From Bacteroidales bacterium UBA3290 (GTDB lineage Bacteria > Bacteroidota > Bacteroidia > Bacteroidales > UBA932), in assembly GCA_002361615.1 (NCBI GenBank), contig DETK01000010.1, positions 34,099-98,098 of the forward strand: 64,000 nucleotides of DNA, given 5' to 3'. This document shows, one piece after another, positions 43,334 to 52,432 of the stretch (within the stretch, counting starts at the first letter, position 1; the number at the start of each line of letters is the position of its first letter). Under the pieces are notes generated by a model that ran no database searches, had not been told where the DNA came from, and worked only from the letters and a program-made list of their open reading frames with translations. The position numbers and the translations under genes are program-made.

Positions 43334-44764
43334 TTAAAGATTGTTCGGAACGATGTTGGGGTTGTTGCTGATGGCATTCTTCGGGAACGGGAAGATCCAC
43401 ATCTTGGAATCCGGCGCCAGCGTATAGGTCTTGCCCACGAGTTCGCGGGTGAAGGTCTCCTTCATATCGTCGAGCTGATTCCAGCGCTTGCGGATGATGA
43501 AGTTGTACGGCGTGTAAACGAATTCGCCGTGAGACACCTGCTTCAGGTGGGCGATCGCATCAGCCTTCGTGGAAACGTTGCCCTGCAGCGGGGCATACAT
43601 CGCGGGCTCGACGCGTTTCACGCGGACGGCGTCGAGATACTTCATGGCTTCGTCGAAATTGCCTTTGCGGATTTCGCACTCGGCAATGGTCAGGTACATA
43701 TGCGGTGTCTTCAGGCCGTACGTGTTCCAGCTGGAGTTCAGGTCGAAAGTCATGAAGCAAGGTACACCTGTCATGGCTTCGCCGCCCATGAAGTAGTCGT
43801 ACATCATATCCATGCTGGACATACGGGAATACGTTGCGTAGCCCGGCTCGAAGCGGGCGACGCCTTCCTGGCTGACGGCTTCGTAGAAAATGATGTCATA
43901 GGTGTGGAAATAGTCTTCCTCCTGCTCGAGTTTGGCCAAGTACAGGGAAGGATACTGTCCGCCAATCATATAGCCGGTGGTGATGGTCGTATGCGCGGCA
44001 TCCAGGTAATCGGAAACGGTGCTGTTGATGTCAAGCGCCTGCTTGGCGACGGACTCCGCCTCGTCGAATTTCTGCATGGCCATCAGCGCCAGTGCTTTGA
44101 CAGCATACGGGCAAGCCTTGCTCATGCGCATCCGGTTGACATTGTTCAGCGGAAGGGCGTTCAGGGCGATGGCGGCGTCGCAGTCGGCGATGATCTGGTC
44201 GTACACCTCGGCGACCGTCCAGACTTCGGTAGGCTCGGAAATGTCCCAGTCTTCCAGCAGGATGGGGATACCCGGCGTGTTGGCGGCGGTAGAAGGATTG
44301 TAAGCGGCCGCAAACTTGTTGACCAGGATATACTGGGCCCAGGCGCGGAGGGTATAAGCCTCAGCCTTGAGCTGGTTCTTCTTGGCTTCGTCACCTGTGG
44401 CATCGGCCACGCGGCTCAGAATCGGGTTGGCAACCCGGCCGATGAAGCCGTACATGGAAGTATAATCGCCGTCGCTGGCCGTCAGGTCATTGAAAGTCTC
44501 GATTTTCGACTCGTCCCAGGTCAGCATGATGGTATAGCGCGACGGCGTCGGCGAAGCCAGTTCGTTGGGAATGTTGGCATAGCTGATCATATCGCCGCAC
44601 ATCCGTTTCATATCCGAAGTAGGGCCTTCAAACTCGGCGTTGAGCAGGAGTTCCAGCTCATCGACGGTGGAAAGCAGGTTCATGCCTTTGGGCTGCAGTT
44701 CGGTGAACTCGGCGCAGGAGGCCAGCAGCAGGCAGGTGGTCAGGATAACAAATATCTTTTTCAT
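43334..44764 (-). CDS. SusD/RagB-family nutrient-binding lipoprotein
   Basis: The 476-residue lipoprotein (TTCLLLASC, Cys17) has the SusD architecture: an N-terminal segment with AEFTELQPKGMNLLSTVDEL, TPR-like helices (ADATGDEAKKNQLKAEAYTL, RAWAQYILVNKFA, VAEVYDQIIADCDAAIAL), and the family's C-terminal end KTYTLAPDSKMWIFPFPKNA, then ISNNPNIVPNN. SusD proteins cap SusC transporters and bind the imported ligand. The gene lies 12 bp after susC. No glycoside hydrolases or peptidases are in the operon, so the ligand is not obvious; the thioredoxin genes downstream suggest a peptide or other thiol-containing substrate. Confidence 0.93.
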   Translation of the reverse strand: MKKIFVILTTCLLLASCAEFTELQPKGMNLLSTVDELELLLNAEFEGPTSDMKRMCGDMISYANIPNELASPTPSRYTIMLTWDESKIETFNDLTASDGDYTSMYGFIGRVANPILSRVADATGDEAKKNQLKAEAYTLRAWAQYILVNKFAAAYNPSTAANTPGIPILLEDWDISEPTEVWTVAEVYDQIIADCDAAIALNALPLNNVNRMRMSKACPYAVKALALMAMQKFDEAESVAKQALDINSTVSDYLDAAHTTITTGYMIGGQYPSLYLAKLEQEEDYFHTYDIIFYEAVSQEGVARFEPGYATYSRMSSMDMMYDYFMGGEAMTGVPCFMTFDLNSSWNTYGLKTPHMYLTIAECEIRKGNFDEAMKYLDAVRVKRVEPAMYAPLQGNVSTKADAIAHLKQVSHGEFVYTPYNFIIRKRWNQLDDMKETFTRELVGKTYTLAPDSKMWIFPFPKNAISNNPNIVPNNL

Positions 44765-44776
44765 GGCGCGGATGTC

Positions 44777-47700
44777 TTAGAAGTTGATGTGAAGACCGAA
44801 GATATAGGAACTGCGCTGCGGGATGCCGAGTGTCTCGGGATCGAAGCGGACGCCCTTTTCATAATACGGGATGTCGCGACCCGGGTTGAAAGCCGTCCAG
44901 AGGGCCGGCAGATTGTCGACCTGGAACTGCAGGTTCACGCGGGAAGCACCGATCTTGCGGGCCCAGTTTTCGGGCAGTTCATAACCCAGCACGATGTTGC
45001 GGATCTTCAGGAAAGCTGCGTTGCGGACGGAGATGTCGCTGTAGCGGCACTCGGGGCCGATGGAGTTCGAGGAATACCGGCCGATACCCGGGGTGTCGGT
45101 CTTGTGTTCAGGCGTCCAGGCATTGAGGAAATAACTGGGGACAGCCTGACCCGAAGCCACACCGAATGTTTCATTCTCATTCAGCGCGCGCATCACGTGG
45201 CCGCCGTAGTAAGCCATCAGGATGCTCAGGCTCAAACCATTCCAAGTGAAACGGTTGTCGAGGCCGGCGATAACCACCGGTTCAGCCTGTCCGGAATACG
45301 CCATCGTTTCGACGCTGCCGCTTTGGGCGCTGTGCGTCTTGCGGTCGTTGTCGGAATACCAGAGGGTCTGGCCTTTTTCGCCATCGGCCTCGCTGATGCC
45401 GGCGAACTGCCAGCTCCAGAGGGCACTGGTCGGATAACCCACGACATACGGATTGGAAATCAGTTCATAGGCCCGGGTGGAAGCGTTCTCCACATTGGTG
45501 ATCTTGTTCTTGTTGACGGCGAAGGTCAAGGTGCTGCTCCAGCCGAAATCACTGCGGCGACGTTCACGGATCCAGTCGCCCGTGAAGGTGAGTTCCACAC
45601 CGTTGTTGACCATATCGGCCACGTTCATGAACATCGAGGTGAAACCGGTGGTCGGGTCGAGGGTCTTGTAGGAGAAGAGGTCCTTGCCGACTTTGCGGTA
45701 GTAGTCGAGGGAACCGCGGAAACGGTTTTCAACGAACGAGAAATCGAGACCCACATTGGTCGTCAGCGTCCGCTCCCACTTGAGGTTCGGGTTGGCCGGG
45801 CTCTGGATGGTACCGAACGGCTCGTTGGTATAGTAGTTCAGGTCCGTGCTGGTAGCCGTCATATAGCTGGTGGCGCCCTGGTAGATGTTACCGGTGACAC
45901 CGTAGCTCAGACGAAGCTTAAGGGCGTTGATCCAGCCGACCGGCTTGAGGAATTCCTCGTTGTTGATGTTCCAGGCCACACCGGCCGACCAGAGCGGACG
46001 GCCGCGGAGTTTGACATTCAGGCCGTACACGTCAGCATAGTCCTTACGGAAGGAACCGAAGAGGTTGTACTTCTCGTCATAGGTATAGGTAAAGTTTGCG
46101 TAACCGGAAGCGTAGCGGTGATGCTGCTCGACCACAGGGTCCATATTGCTGCGGATATACGGGTCGTAGGCGAACTGTCCGGCCGGGAAGCCACCGCCAA
46201 GCGCCATATAGTTGCTGCTGTAGCGCATCTGGCTGATGGTAGCAAAGTCGATCGTGGCCGTCGAAGCGTTCTGTAACTGGTCGTCATAGCCGAGCATCAG
46301 GGCGCTGGTGCCGGAATAGAGCGTTTCACGGAATTCCAGACCGGCCAGGGCCACGATTTCGTGCTTGCCGAAGGTGCCTGCATAGTTGAGCTGGCCACGA
46401 GCCGTCCAATAACGGCCGTCCACATTCTGGGCCGCACGGAAACCTCCGGAAGCGGGGGTAAGGTGCGTAACGTTTCCGTAAGGGTCGACTTCCGTATAGG
46501 CATTGTAGATCGTCTTGGCAGCCTGGCTTTCCTGCGTAGCGTACCAGTCGGCCGTGCGGTGGTCGGTTTCATAAACGAACTGCGCATTGGCCGTCAGGCC
46601 TTTGACAATCTTGAAAAGAAGGTCGCCGTGATAGCGCATATACTGGCGCTTGGTATTGATCACGTTGTTGTAGTACTCGTCCACCAGGTTGATGCCGGTT
46701 TCCTTGAAATAGCCGCCTTCCGTATTGTCGCGGTACTGATTGCCGTTGAACCAGGTATAGAGCAGTTTGTCGGTTCCATCCGTATTGTAGAGGCTCTCAT
46801 AGGCAGGCGCCATCCAGGGGCTGTCGAAACCGTTGTACGTATAACCCTTCGCACGCTGGTTGCCGTAGATGCCGTTGACGGCCACCGTGGCGGTCAGCCA
46901 CTTGGTGACGTCGTAGGAACCTTTGTAGCTGATCTGCATCTGCCGGTCGAAAGTATTGATGACGCCGGCGTTGTCGTTGCGCCAGTTCACGACGAAGTTG
47001 CTCTGGAAACGGTCGGAGCGGCTGCGCAGGGCCAGGTTGTACTGCTGCATCAGCTGACGGCGGTAGACCGCATCGGCATACTGCTGGGCGAAATTGTTCT
47101 TTGAGAGCTGGTTGCAAAGCTGGTCGATCTCAGCCTGGGTGCCTTCGCCGATGAACATCCGGTAGTAGGCGTAATCGATGGGCGAAACGTAGCCGGTTCC
47201 GGCCAGCAGGTTCTGTTCCATCGTCTGGGCCGGATTGGTAACCTCGCCTTCATTGTGGAAATAATAGTAGTCGTAGTAGTTTTTCTCCAGCGCAATCTGC
47301 TGCTCGGCATTCATATAGAAGTTGTGCGCATAGTCCATGTCGGGCTTGGAGAAGACCGTGACGTTGGAGGAGAAGTCCACGTCGATCTTGCCCTTTTCGC
47401 GGGCGCTCTTGGTCGTGATGACGATGATACCGTTGGAAGCGCGGGCACCGTAGATAGCCGCGGCGGCCGCGTCTTTCAGAACGTTGATGCTCTCGATGTC
47501 GTAGGGGTTCAGGTCGTCGATGGAACCTTCCATCGGCAGACCGTCCACCACGAGCAGCGGGTTGGCCTCGGCGTACATGGAGCTGACACCACGGATGGTG
47601 AGCTTGCCGCCGTAGGTCGAAAGACCGGCCACGCGGCCTTCAAGGTTCTGCATCAGGCTCGGTGTGTAACGCTCTTCGATGGTCTTGGAGTTGACCGTGG

Positions 47701-48352
47701 CGATGGCGCCCGTCACCTTCTTCTGCTGGATTTCCTGATAACCGGTCACCACCGCACCTTCGATGAACATGCGGCTGTAGGTCATCTGCACATCGAAATT
47801 GCTGCGGCCGTTGAGCGGCTCGGTAACCGTGTCCATGCCGAGGAAGGTCACCTCGATGGTACTGTTGCGCGGATTCTTGACCGCCAGCGTATAGTTGCCG
47901 TTGACATCGGTGATGGCGTAGGTTTTCTCGGTGACGTTCTGGACAGCGGCGCCGGCGACCGGCATGCCGTCCTGGTCGGTGATGCGGCCTTTGAGCACGA
48001 TGGCGCCCCCGCGGCCGGCCTGGCCCTGCTGCTGGGCCGTCGTAGCGGCCGGTGAGAGGGCGATCTGACGATCGAGAATCTTGTAGTTGATGTTCAGCGG
48101 ATGGAGCATCTGGTCGAGAACGGCGGTCAGGCCGGCGTTCTGGACGTGGATGGTGACCGGTTTGTCGGCACCGACCTGCTGGTCGTTGTAGACAAACGTG
48201 TAGTCCACCTGCTTCTGGATCTCATTCAGGACGGTCTTGAGCGGCGTCCTGTCGAAGTTCAGCGTGATGTTCTGTGCGGAAACTGTCTGGGCAGAGACCA
48301 GTACCAGCGCCAGCGCGAGGAACATCCCTTTGAAGAAGTGTTTGACTGACAT
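44777..48352 (-). CDS. SusC/RagA TonB-linked outer-membrane transporter with STN domain
   Basis: The 1191-residue transporter has a signal peptide (LALALVLVSAQTVSAQ), an STN domain (~28-95; FDRTPLKTVLNEIQKQVDYT), a carboxypeptidase-regulatory-like domain (~115-200; LKGRITDQDGMPVAGAAVQN), a plug (~205-330; VATVNSKTIEERYTPSLMQN-like, PLLVVDGLPMEGSIDDLNPY, INVLKDAAAAAIYGARASNG) and a 22-strand barrel ending IPQRSSYIFGLHINF. The STN domain marks it as a signalling SusC, fitting the sigma/FecR pair that converges on this operon from 37333. It heads the operon; the previous genes on the strand end at a terminator (48419-48457). Confidence 0.96.
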   Translation of the reverse strand: MSVKHFFKGMFLALALVLVSAQTVSAQNITLNFDRTPLKTVLNEIQKQVDYTFVYNDQQVGADKPVTIHVQNAGLTAVLDQMLHPLNINYKILDRQIALSPAATTAQQQGQAGRGGAIVLKGRITDQDGMPVAGAAVQNVTEKTYAITDVNGNYTLAVKNPRNSTIEVTFLGMDTVTEPLNGRSNFDVQMTYSRMFIEGAVVTGYQEIQQKKVTGAIATVNSKTIEERYTPSLMQNLEGRVAGLSTYGGKLTIRGVSSMYAEANPLLVVDGLPMEGSIDDLNPYDIESINVLKDAAAAAIYGARASNGIIVITTKSAREKGKIDVDFSSNVTVFSKPDMDYAHNFYMNAEQQIALEKNYYDYYYFHNEGEVTNPAQTMEQNLLAGTGYVSPIDYAYYRMFIGEGTQAEIDQLCNQLSKNNFAQQYADAVYRRQLMQQYNLALRSRSDRFQSNFVVNWRNDNAGVINTFDRQMQISYKGSYDVTKWLTATVAVNGIYGNQRAKGYTYNGFDSPWMAPAYESLYNTDGTDKLLYTWFNGNQYRDNTEGGYFKETGINLVDEYYNNVINTKRQYMRYHGDLLFKIVKGLTANAQFVYETDHRTADWYATQESQAAKTIYNAYTEVDPYGNVTHLTPASGGFRAAQNVDGRYWTARGQLNYAGTFGKHEIVALAGLEFRETLYSGTSALMLGYDDQLQNASTATIDFATISQMRYSSNYMALGGGFPAGQFAYDPYIRSNMDPVVEQHHRYASGYANFTYTYDEKYNLFGSFRKDYADVYGLNVKLRGRPLWSAGVAWNINNEEFLKPVGWINALKLRLSYGVTGNIYQGATSYMTATSTDLNYYTNEPFGTIQSPANPNLKWERTLTTNVGLDFSFVENRFRGSLDYYRKVGKDLFSYKTLDPTTGFTSMFMNVADMVNNGVELTFTGDWIRERRRSDFGWSSTLTFAVNKNKITNVENASTRAYELISNPYVVGYPTSALWSWQFAGISEADGEKGQTLWYSDNDRKTHSAQSGSVETMAYSGQAEPVVIAGLDNRFTWNGLSLSILMAYYGGHVMRALNENETFGVASGQAVPSYFLNAWTPEHKTDTPGIGRYSSNSIGPECRYSDISVRNAAFLKIRNIVLGYELPENWARKIGASRVNLQFQVDNLPALWTAFNPGRDIPYYEKGVRFDPETLGIPQRSSYIFGLHINF

Positions 48353-48418
48353 AGGTTGTAGTTTATTGAGATGAATAGTTTTCTACCCAATACTACAGAT
48401 TTCCTGCAGTCTCCCCTC

Positions 48419-48457
48419 AAAAAAAAAACGAGGCCGGCGCATCTCGCGCGGGCCCCG
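48419..48457 (-). terminator. Intrinsic terminator before susC
   Basis: Read leftward, GGCC-C-GCGC pairs with GCGC-C-GGCC around GAGAT, giving a GC stem with one mismatch, followed by about ten T residues (48428 down to 48419). It separates the dsbD-tlpA transcript from susC. Confidence 0.8.
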
Positions 48458-48485
48458 CATTCCCTAATAACCAATTATTTTTTAA

Positions 48486-48965
48486 CTAATCCAAAACACT
48501 GTCCAGATAAGTGTAGAAGGCAGGATCTTCACCGAGGATGATCTTGGCGATGTTGCCCTTGGGGTCGACGACGATCTTCGTAGGGAAGCCCTTCACCTGA
48601 TAGACCTGTACCAGATCGTTGTCAGCGGGGTTCAGCACGCTGATCCACGGAAGCTCATACTTCGCGGTAGCAGCTTTCCACTTTTCTTCCGTATCGCGGC
48701 AGGCGATGCCGACGAATTCGACTTTCCCTTTATGCTTGGCATAAGCCGTCTTCATATCGGGGAATCCCTTGATACACCATTTGCACCAGCTGCCCCAGAA
48801 ATCGATCACTACGTATTTTCCCTGGAGCGAGGAAAGCGTGAAAGTCGTACCATCCACCTTCTTGGCGGAGAAATCGGGGGCCTTGGCACCTTCAGCGATG
48901 CCCTGGGCGCTGATTGCCGTCGACATGCCGGCAAGCAAGATACAGGAGAGGATAAACTTTTTCAT
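48486..48965 (-). CDS. Small secreted TlpA-like thioredoxin
   Basis: The 159-residue product has a signal peptide (SCILLAGMSTAISAQ) and a single thioredoxin domain with WGSWCKWC near residue 58 and a cis-proline in VKGFPTKIVVDPKG. It has no DUF4369 region and no lipobox in the usual place, so it is probably a soluble periplasmic reductase. It is encoded 24 bp after dsbD, which would keep it reduced. It is the third thioredoxin in this locus. The ATG at 48965 was preferred because it starts directly with the signal peptide; one seven codons upstream lies in the gap. Confidence 0.88.
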   Translation of the reverse strand: MKKFILSCILLAGMSTAISAQGIAEGAKAPDFSAKKVDGTTFTLSSLQGKYVVIDFWGSWCKWCIKGFPDMKTAYAKHKGKVEFVGIACRDTEEKWKAATAKYELPWISVLNPADNDLVQVYQVKGFPTKIVVDPKGNIAKIILGEDPAFYTYLDSVLD

Positions 48966-48989
48966 AACGAGGGTTTTAGCTAACAAAAA

Positions 48990-51008
48990 CTATTCCAGTC
49001 CCTTTTCCAGGAAGGCCACATATTCATCCACGTCGAGGTTGTAGCTGCGGGCGGGCACCTTGTTCTTTTCCGTCACCGGATCGAGGATCACGTAATAAGG
49101 CTGGGCATTCACGTGGTAGCGTTTCATCATGAAGTAGGAGTTGATCTTGCCCAGGCTCTTGAGGACCTTACCGTCTTCGGTCGTAACCCAGTCCTTCTGG
49201 TCGAGCACTTTCTTGTCGTCGCCGTAGAGCGAGCAGACCACATAGTCGTTCTTCATCATCTTCAGGACGCGGGGATCGCTCCAGACGCGTGATTCCATCT
49301 CCCGGCAGTTCACGCAGCCGTGGCCCGTAAAGTCGAGCAGCATGGGCTTGCCGACCTTGGCGGCATAGGCGCGGGCTTCTTCATAGTCGAAGAAGGCGGG
49401 GATATCGTAAGGCATATGGAGGAAGTCGGCGTATTTGCGATGGGTCGGAATCCCATTCTCATCTTCCTGGGGCTGACCGACCACATAAGTCGTACCTCCT
49501 CCTCCGTGCTGCGCCGGGTCAAGCACGAAATCCTGCGTAGTGATGGGCGGAAGATAGCCCGAGAGGGCCTTGAGCGGCGCACCCCACATACCCGGAATCA
49601 TATAGACCACAAAGGTGAAAACCACGATGACCAATATCAAGCGAAATACGCTCAGGTGCTGCACCGGCGAGTCGTAGGCGAAGCGGATCTTGCCCAGCAG
49701 ATAGAGGCCGAGCAGGGTGAAGACCACGATCCAGATGGCCAGATAGACCTCGCGGTCGAGCAGGCCCCAGTGATAGGTCTGGTCGGCGACGCTCAGGAAC
49801 TTGAAGCCGAGCGCTACCTCAACGAAGCCGAGCACCACTTTCACACTGTTGAGCCAGCCGCCGCTCTTCGGGAGTTTGTCCAGGAGCGAGGGGGCGAAGG
49901 CCAGGAGCGTGAACGGCAGGGCGAAGGCGACCGAGAAGGCCAGCATCGTGATGATCGGCTCCCAGAACTGTCCCTGCGTACTCTTGATAAGCACCGAGCC
50001 TACGATCGGGCCCGTGCAGGAGAACGAAACCAGCACGAGGGTCAGCGCCACGAAGAACACGCCGGCCAGGCCCCCTTTGTTGGACTTGGCGTCCGACTTG
50101 TTGAGCCAGGAACTCGGAAGGGTGATTTCGAAAGCGCCGAAGAACGATGCCGCGAAGATCATGAAAATCAGGAAGAAGATGATATTCGGGAGCCAGTGCG
50201 TAGCCAGCCAGTTGAAGATGTCGGCCGTCACGGCTTCGCCGCCGGCGAAGTACGTGATCAGGATGATGACGGCGATGGGAATCGTATAGAGCGCTACGAT
50301 GGAAAGGCCGAAGATGCTCGCGAGCCATTTGCCGCGTCCTTTCTTCTTCTCTTCCCCTTCCACGGCCTGGTTCTGCTTCAGGAAGAAGCTCACCGTCATC
50401 GGGATCATCGGGAACACGCAGGGCGTCAGGAGCGCCACGAAGCCCCAGGCGATCGCCTCGAGGATCAGGCCCCAGATGGACTTGCCTTCCCCGGGCGCGG
50501 TCGCATTCGGATCGACTTCAGGCTCTGCCGGTGCGAGGACAGGCAGGCCCTCACCGCCTGGCAGGGTCACATTCACCGAAAAATCGTCCGGGGGGATGCA
50601 GTTCTCGTCGTTGCAGGCCTGCCATTCCACCGTCACGGGGACAGATACTTCATTGCCTTGCAGCAGTTCCACCTTCTGGCAGATGACCACCGGACTGCCG
50701 CACGTGCCGATCTCGATGCCGAACACATCGTCGAAGCCCTTGTGCACTTCCGAGGAAATGTACGGGTCGCCGATGAGTTTGACCTTGTCGCCGGCATCGA
50801 CCGTGAAGATCGTGCCGTTGGGGCCGCTGGAACCATAATCGGTCAGGTCGTAGATGTGCCAGGCACCGGCAATCGTACCGGTTGCGCGGATTTCATAGGT
50901 GTTGCCTTCCACCTGGACGGCTTCGGCCTTCCAGGAGACGGGCTGCATCTGTGCGAATGCAGGTACCGCCAGCAGCAGGGAAAGAAGCAGGAGTCTGAAA
51001 TATCTCAT
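48990..51008 (-). CDS. dsbD: Thiol:disulfide interchange protein DsbD
   Basis: The 672-residue protein has all three DsbD parts: an N-terminal immunoglobulin-like domain (~20-155, with VEWQACNDENCIPPDDFSVN holding the cysteine pair), a membrane core of about eight helices (~175-490) with the paired cysteines in LLTPCVFPMIPMTVSFFLKQ and VSFSCTGPIVGSVLIKST, and a C-terminal thioredoxin domain with LLDFTGHGCVNCREMESRVW near residue 565. It moves electrons from cytoplasmic thioredoxin to periplasmic proteins. It is upstream of a small periplasmic thioredoxin and the thioredoxin-rich susCD operon, so it likely powers them. Confidence 0.95.
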   Translation of the reverse strand: MRYFRLLLLSLLLAVPAFAQMQPVSWKAEAVQVEGNTYEIRATGTIAGAWHIYDLTDYGSSGPNGTIFTVDAGDKVKLIGDPYISSEVHKGFDDVFGIEIGTCGSPVVICQKVELLQGNEVSVPVTVEWQACNDENCIPPDDFSVNVTLPGGEGLPVLAPAEPEVDPNATAPGEGKSIWGLILEAIAWGFVALLTPCVFPMIPMTVSFFLKQNQAVEGEEKKKGRGKWLASIFGLSIVALYTIPIAVIILITYFAGGEAVTADIFNWLATHWLPNIIFFLIFMIFAASFFGAFEITLPSSWLNKSDAKSNKGGLAGVFFVALTLVLVSFSCTGPIVGSVLIKSTQGQFWEPIITMLAFSVAFALPFTLLAFAPSLLDKLPKSGGWLNSVKVVLGFVEVALGFKFLSVADQTYHWGLLDREVYLAIWIVVFTLLGLYLLGKIRFAYDSPVQHLSVFRLILVIVVFTFVVYMIPGMWGAPLKALSGYLPPITTQDFVLDPAQHGGGGTTYVVGQPQEDENGIPTHRKYADFLHMPYDIPAFFDYEEARAYAAKVGKPMLLDFTGHGCVNCREMESRVWSDPRVLKMMKNDYVVCSLYGDDKKVLDQKDWVTTEDGKVLKSLGKINSYFMMKRYHVNAQPYYVILDPVTEKNKVPARSYNLDVDEYVAFLEKGLE

Positions 51009-51078
51009 CTGTTATCGATTTGTTATTGTTTTCAGGAGATTCTGATAAATATACAAAGAATCCGGACGTTCCCCTTAT

Positions 51079-52419
51079 TTATTTTTGCGGATTCCCGGTC
51101 TGGTCGATGATGTCGCCAAGGAGTCTGTCAAACTCGATCACGCGGTCGGGTTTCGGAGAGTAGCCCAGCACGACCACTACCAGTTCCTTGGAGGGGATGA
51201 TGAAAATCATCTGCCCGTCGTGCCCCTGGCAGGAATACATGTCTTCCGGCGCGGAAGGATAGGTCTTGCCGCGGTTCAGCCAGAAACAGGCCCCGTAACC
51301 GCCCTTGCTGTCGGAAGCCGGGGTGGTTGTGTATTCCACCCAATGCTCCGGAAGGAGCCGTTCTTCTCCGACACAACCGTCGTGAAGGTACATATGACCC
51401 AGACGGGCGAAGTCACGCGCGGTGGCGTACAGATAGGACGAGCCAACCGGCGTTCCGCTCATATCGGGTTCGAAGCAGGGATTGTCGATACCCAGCGGAT
51501 CGAAGAGACGCTCGTGGATATATTGAAGGAATTCCTCTTCCGAGGCGAATCGGCCGCGAAGATAGCGCATGATGATGTTGGTGCTGCCGCTCGAATAGTA
51601 CCAGTGAGTGCCGGGCTTGGCCATCAGGGGCTTCGACAGGGCGAACAGGCCCATATCCTCCTCCCGGTGCAGCATGAGGTTCACGTCGGAACGGGTGCCG
51701 TAGTTTTCGTTCCATTCCAGGCCGCTCTGCATCTGCATCAGGTCGCTGAGCGTGATCGCGGCCCTGCCGTCACCCTGCCACTCGGGGATGTCCATCGGGG
51801 CGTGGATATCCACCAGACCGTCGCCGGCCATGATACCCACCAGTGCATTGGTGAAACTCTTGCCCATGCTCCAGCTCAGGAGCCGGGTATCGGCGGTGAT
51901 GCCCTCGCGATACCGCTCTGCCACAACGCCATCCTGATGGACGACGATGAACGCGAAAGGGGTACCATTATAGGCTTGGTCGTCGACCAATGCCTTGGCG
52001 ATGGGCGCCAGCCGGGCCGTAAGCGCCGAATCGCCGGGAAGCAGCGTTTCAGGCCCGGGGATATTGACCACATCCGGATACTTTTGCGCCTGCAGCCTGG
52101 CCAGGGCATTCTTCCCGCGGAGCAGCGTCACGCCATAGCCCTCGCGGTAAAGCGCCTGCGACTTGCTCCAGAGGAAACGGCTTGTCACCGTATGGTTCTC
52201 AAAATCCACCTTGTTGCGGGTAAACTTGATGAAGGAGAAGTTCAGGTCGAGTGCCTCCACGTCGGCCGGTTCCCGGCCGGAGACGAAAACGTCGGATGCC
52301 AGGTTCTTGGCCGCGTACCCCGTGATGATGGGCATCAGGCTGTTCAGATAGACGCAGCCGCCCAGGATGGCGGCCAGCAGGACCGCCAATAAGATGCGAA
52401 GGATGGTTTTCTTTTTCAT
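51079..52419 (-). CDS. Membrane-anchored serine beta-lactamase-like hydrolase
   Basis: The 446-residue protein has an N-terminal hydrophobic segment (ILRILLAVLLAAILGGCVYL) that may be a membrane anchor or lipoprotein signal (GGC). The rest is the class C beta-lactamase/PBP4*-like fold: the nucleophile motif SMGK at 184-187 (RLLSWSMGKSFTNALVGIMA), the YSS motif near residue 277 (GTHWYYSSGSTN), and a GHDG motif near the end in place of KTG (MYSCQGHDGQMIFIIPSKEL). Such enzymes act as esterases, peptidases or lactamases; antibiotic resistance should not be assumed. The gene is 13 bp downstream of the MalY gene. Confidence 0.85.
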   Translation of the reverse strand: MKKKTILRILLAVLLAAILGGCVYLNSLMPIITGYAAKNLASDVFVSGREPADVEALDLNFSFIKFTRNKVDFENHTVTSRFLWSKSQALYREGYGVTLLRGKNALARLQAQKYPDVVNIPGPETLLPGDSALTARLAPIAKALVDDQAYNGTPFAFIVVHQDGVVAERYREGITADTRLLSWSMGKSFTNALVGIMAGDGLVDIHAPMDIPEWQGDGRAAITLSDLMQMQSGLEWNENYGTRSDVNLMLHREEDMGLFALSKPLMAKPGTHWYYSSGSTNIIMRYLRGRFASEEEFLQYIHERLFDPLGIDNPCFEPDMSGTPVGSSYLYATARDFARLGHMYLHDGCVGEERLLPEHWVEYTTTPASDSKGGYGACFWLNRGKTYPSAPEDMYSCQGHDGQMIFIIPSKELVVVVLGYSPKPDRVIEFDRLLGDIIDQTGNPQK

Positions 52420-52432
52420 AGTCAAGTCAAAA

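Noticed and set aside
43529..46276. 915-codon forward frame across susD and susC
   Set aside because: Shadow of well-supported genes on the minus strand; GC-rich coding DNA often leaves the opposite strand open.
51079..52419. A true antibiotic-resistance beta-lactamase
   Set aside because: The SMGK/YSS/HDG motif set is shared by many esterases and peptidases of this fold, and the N-terminal anchor is unlike secreted AmpC.
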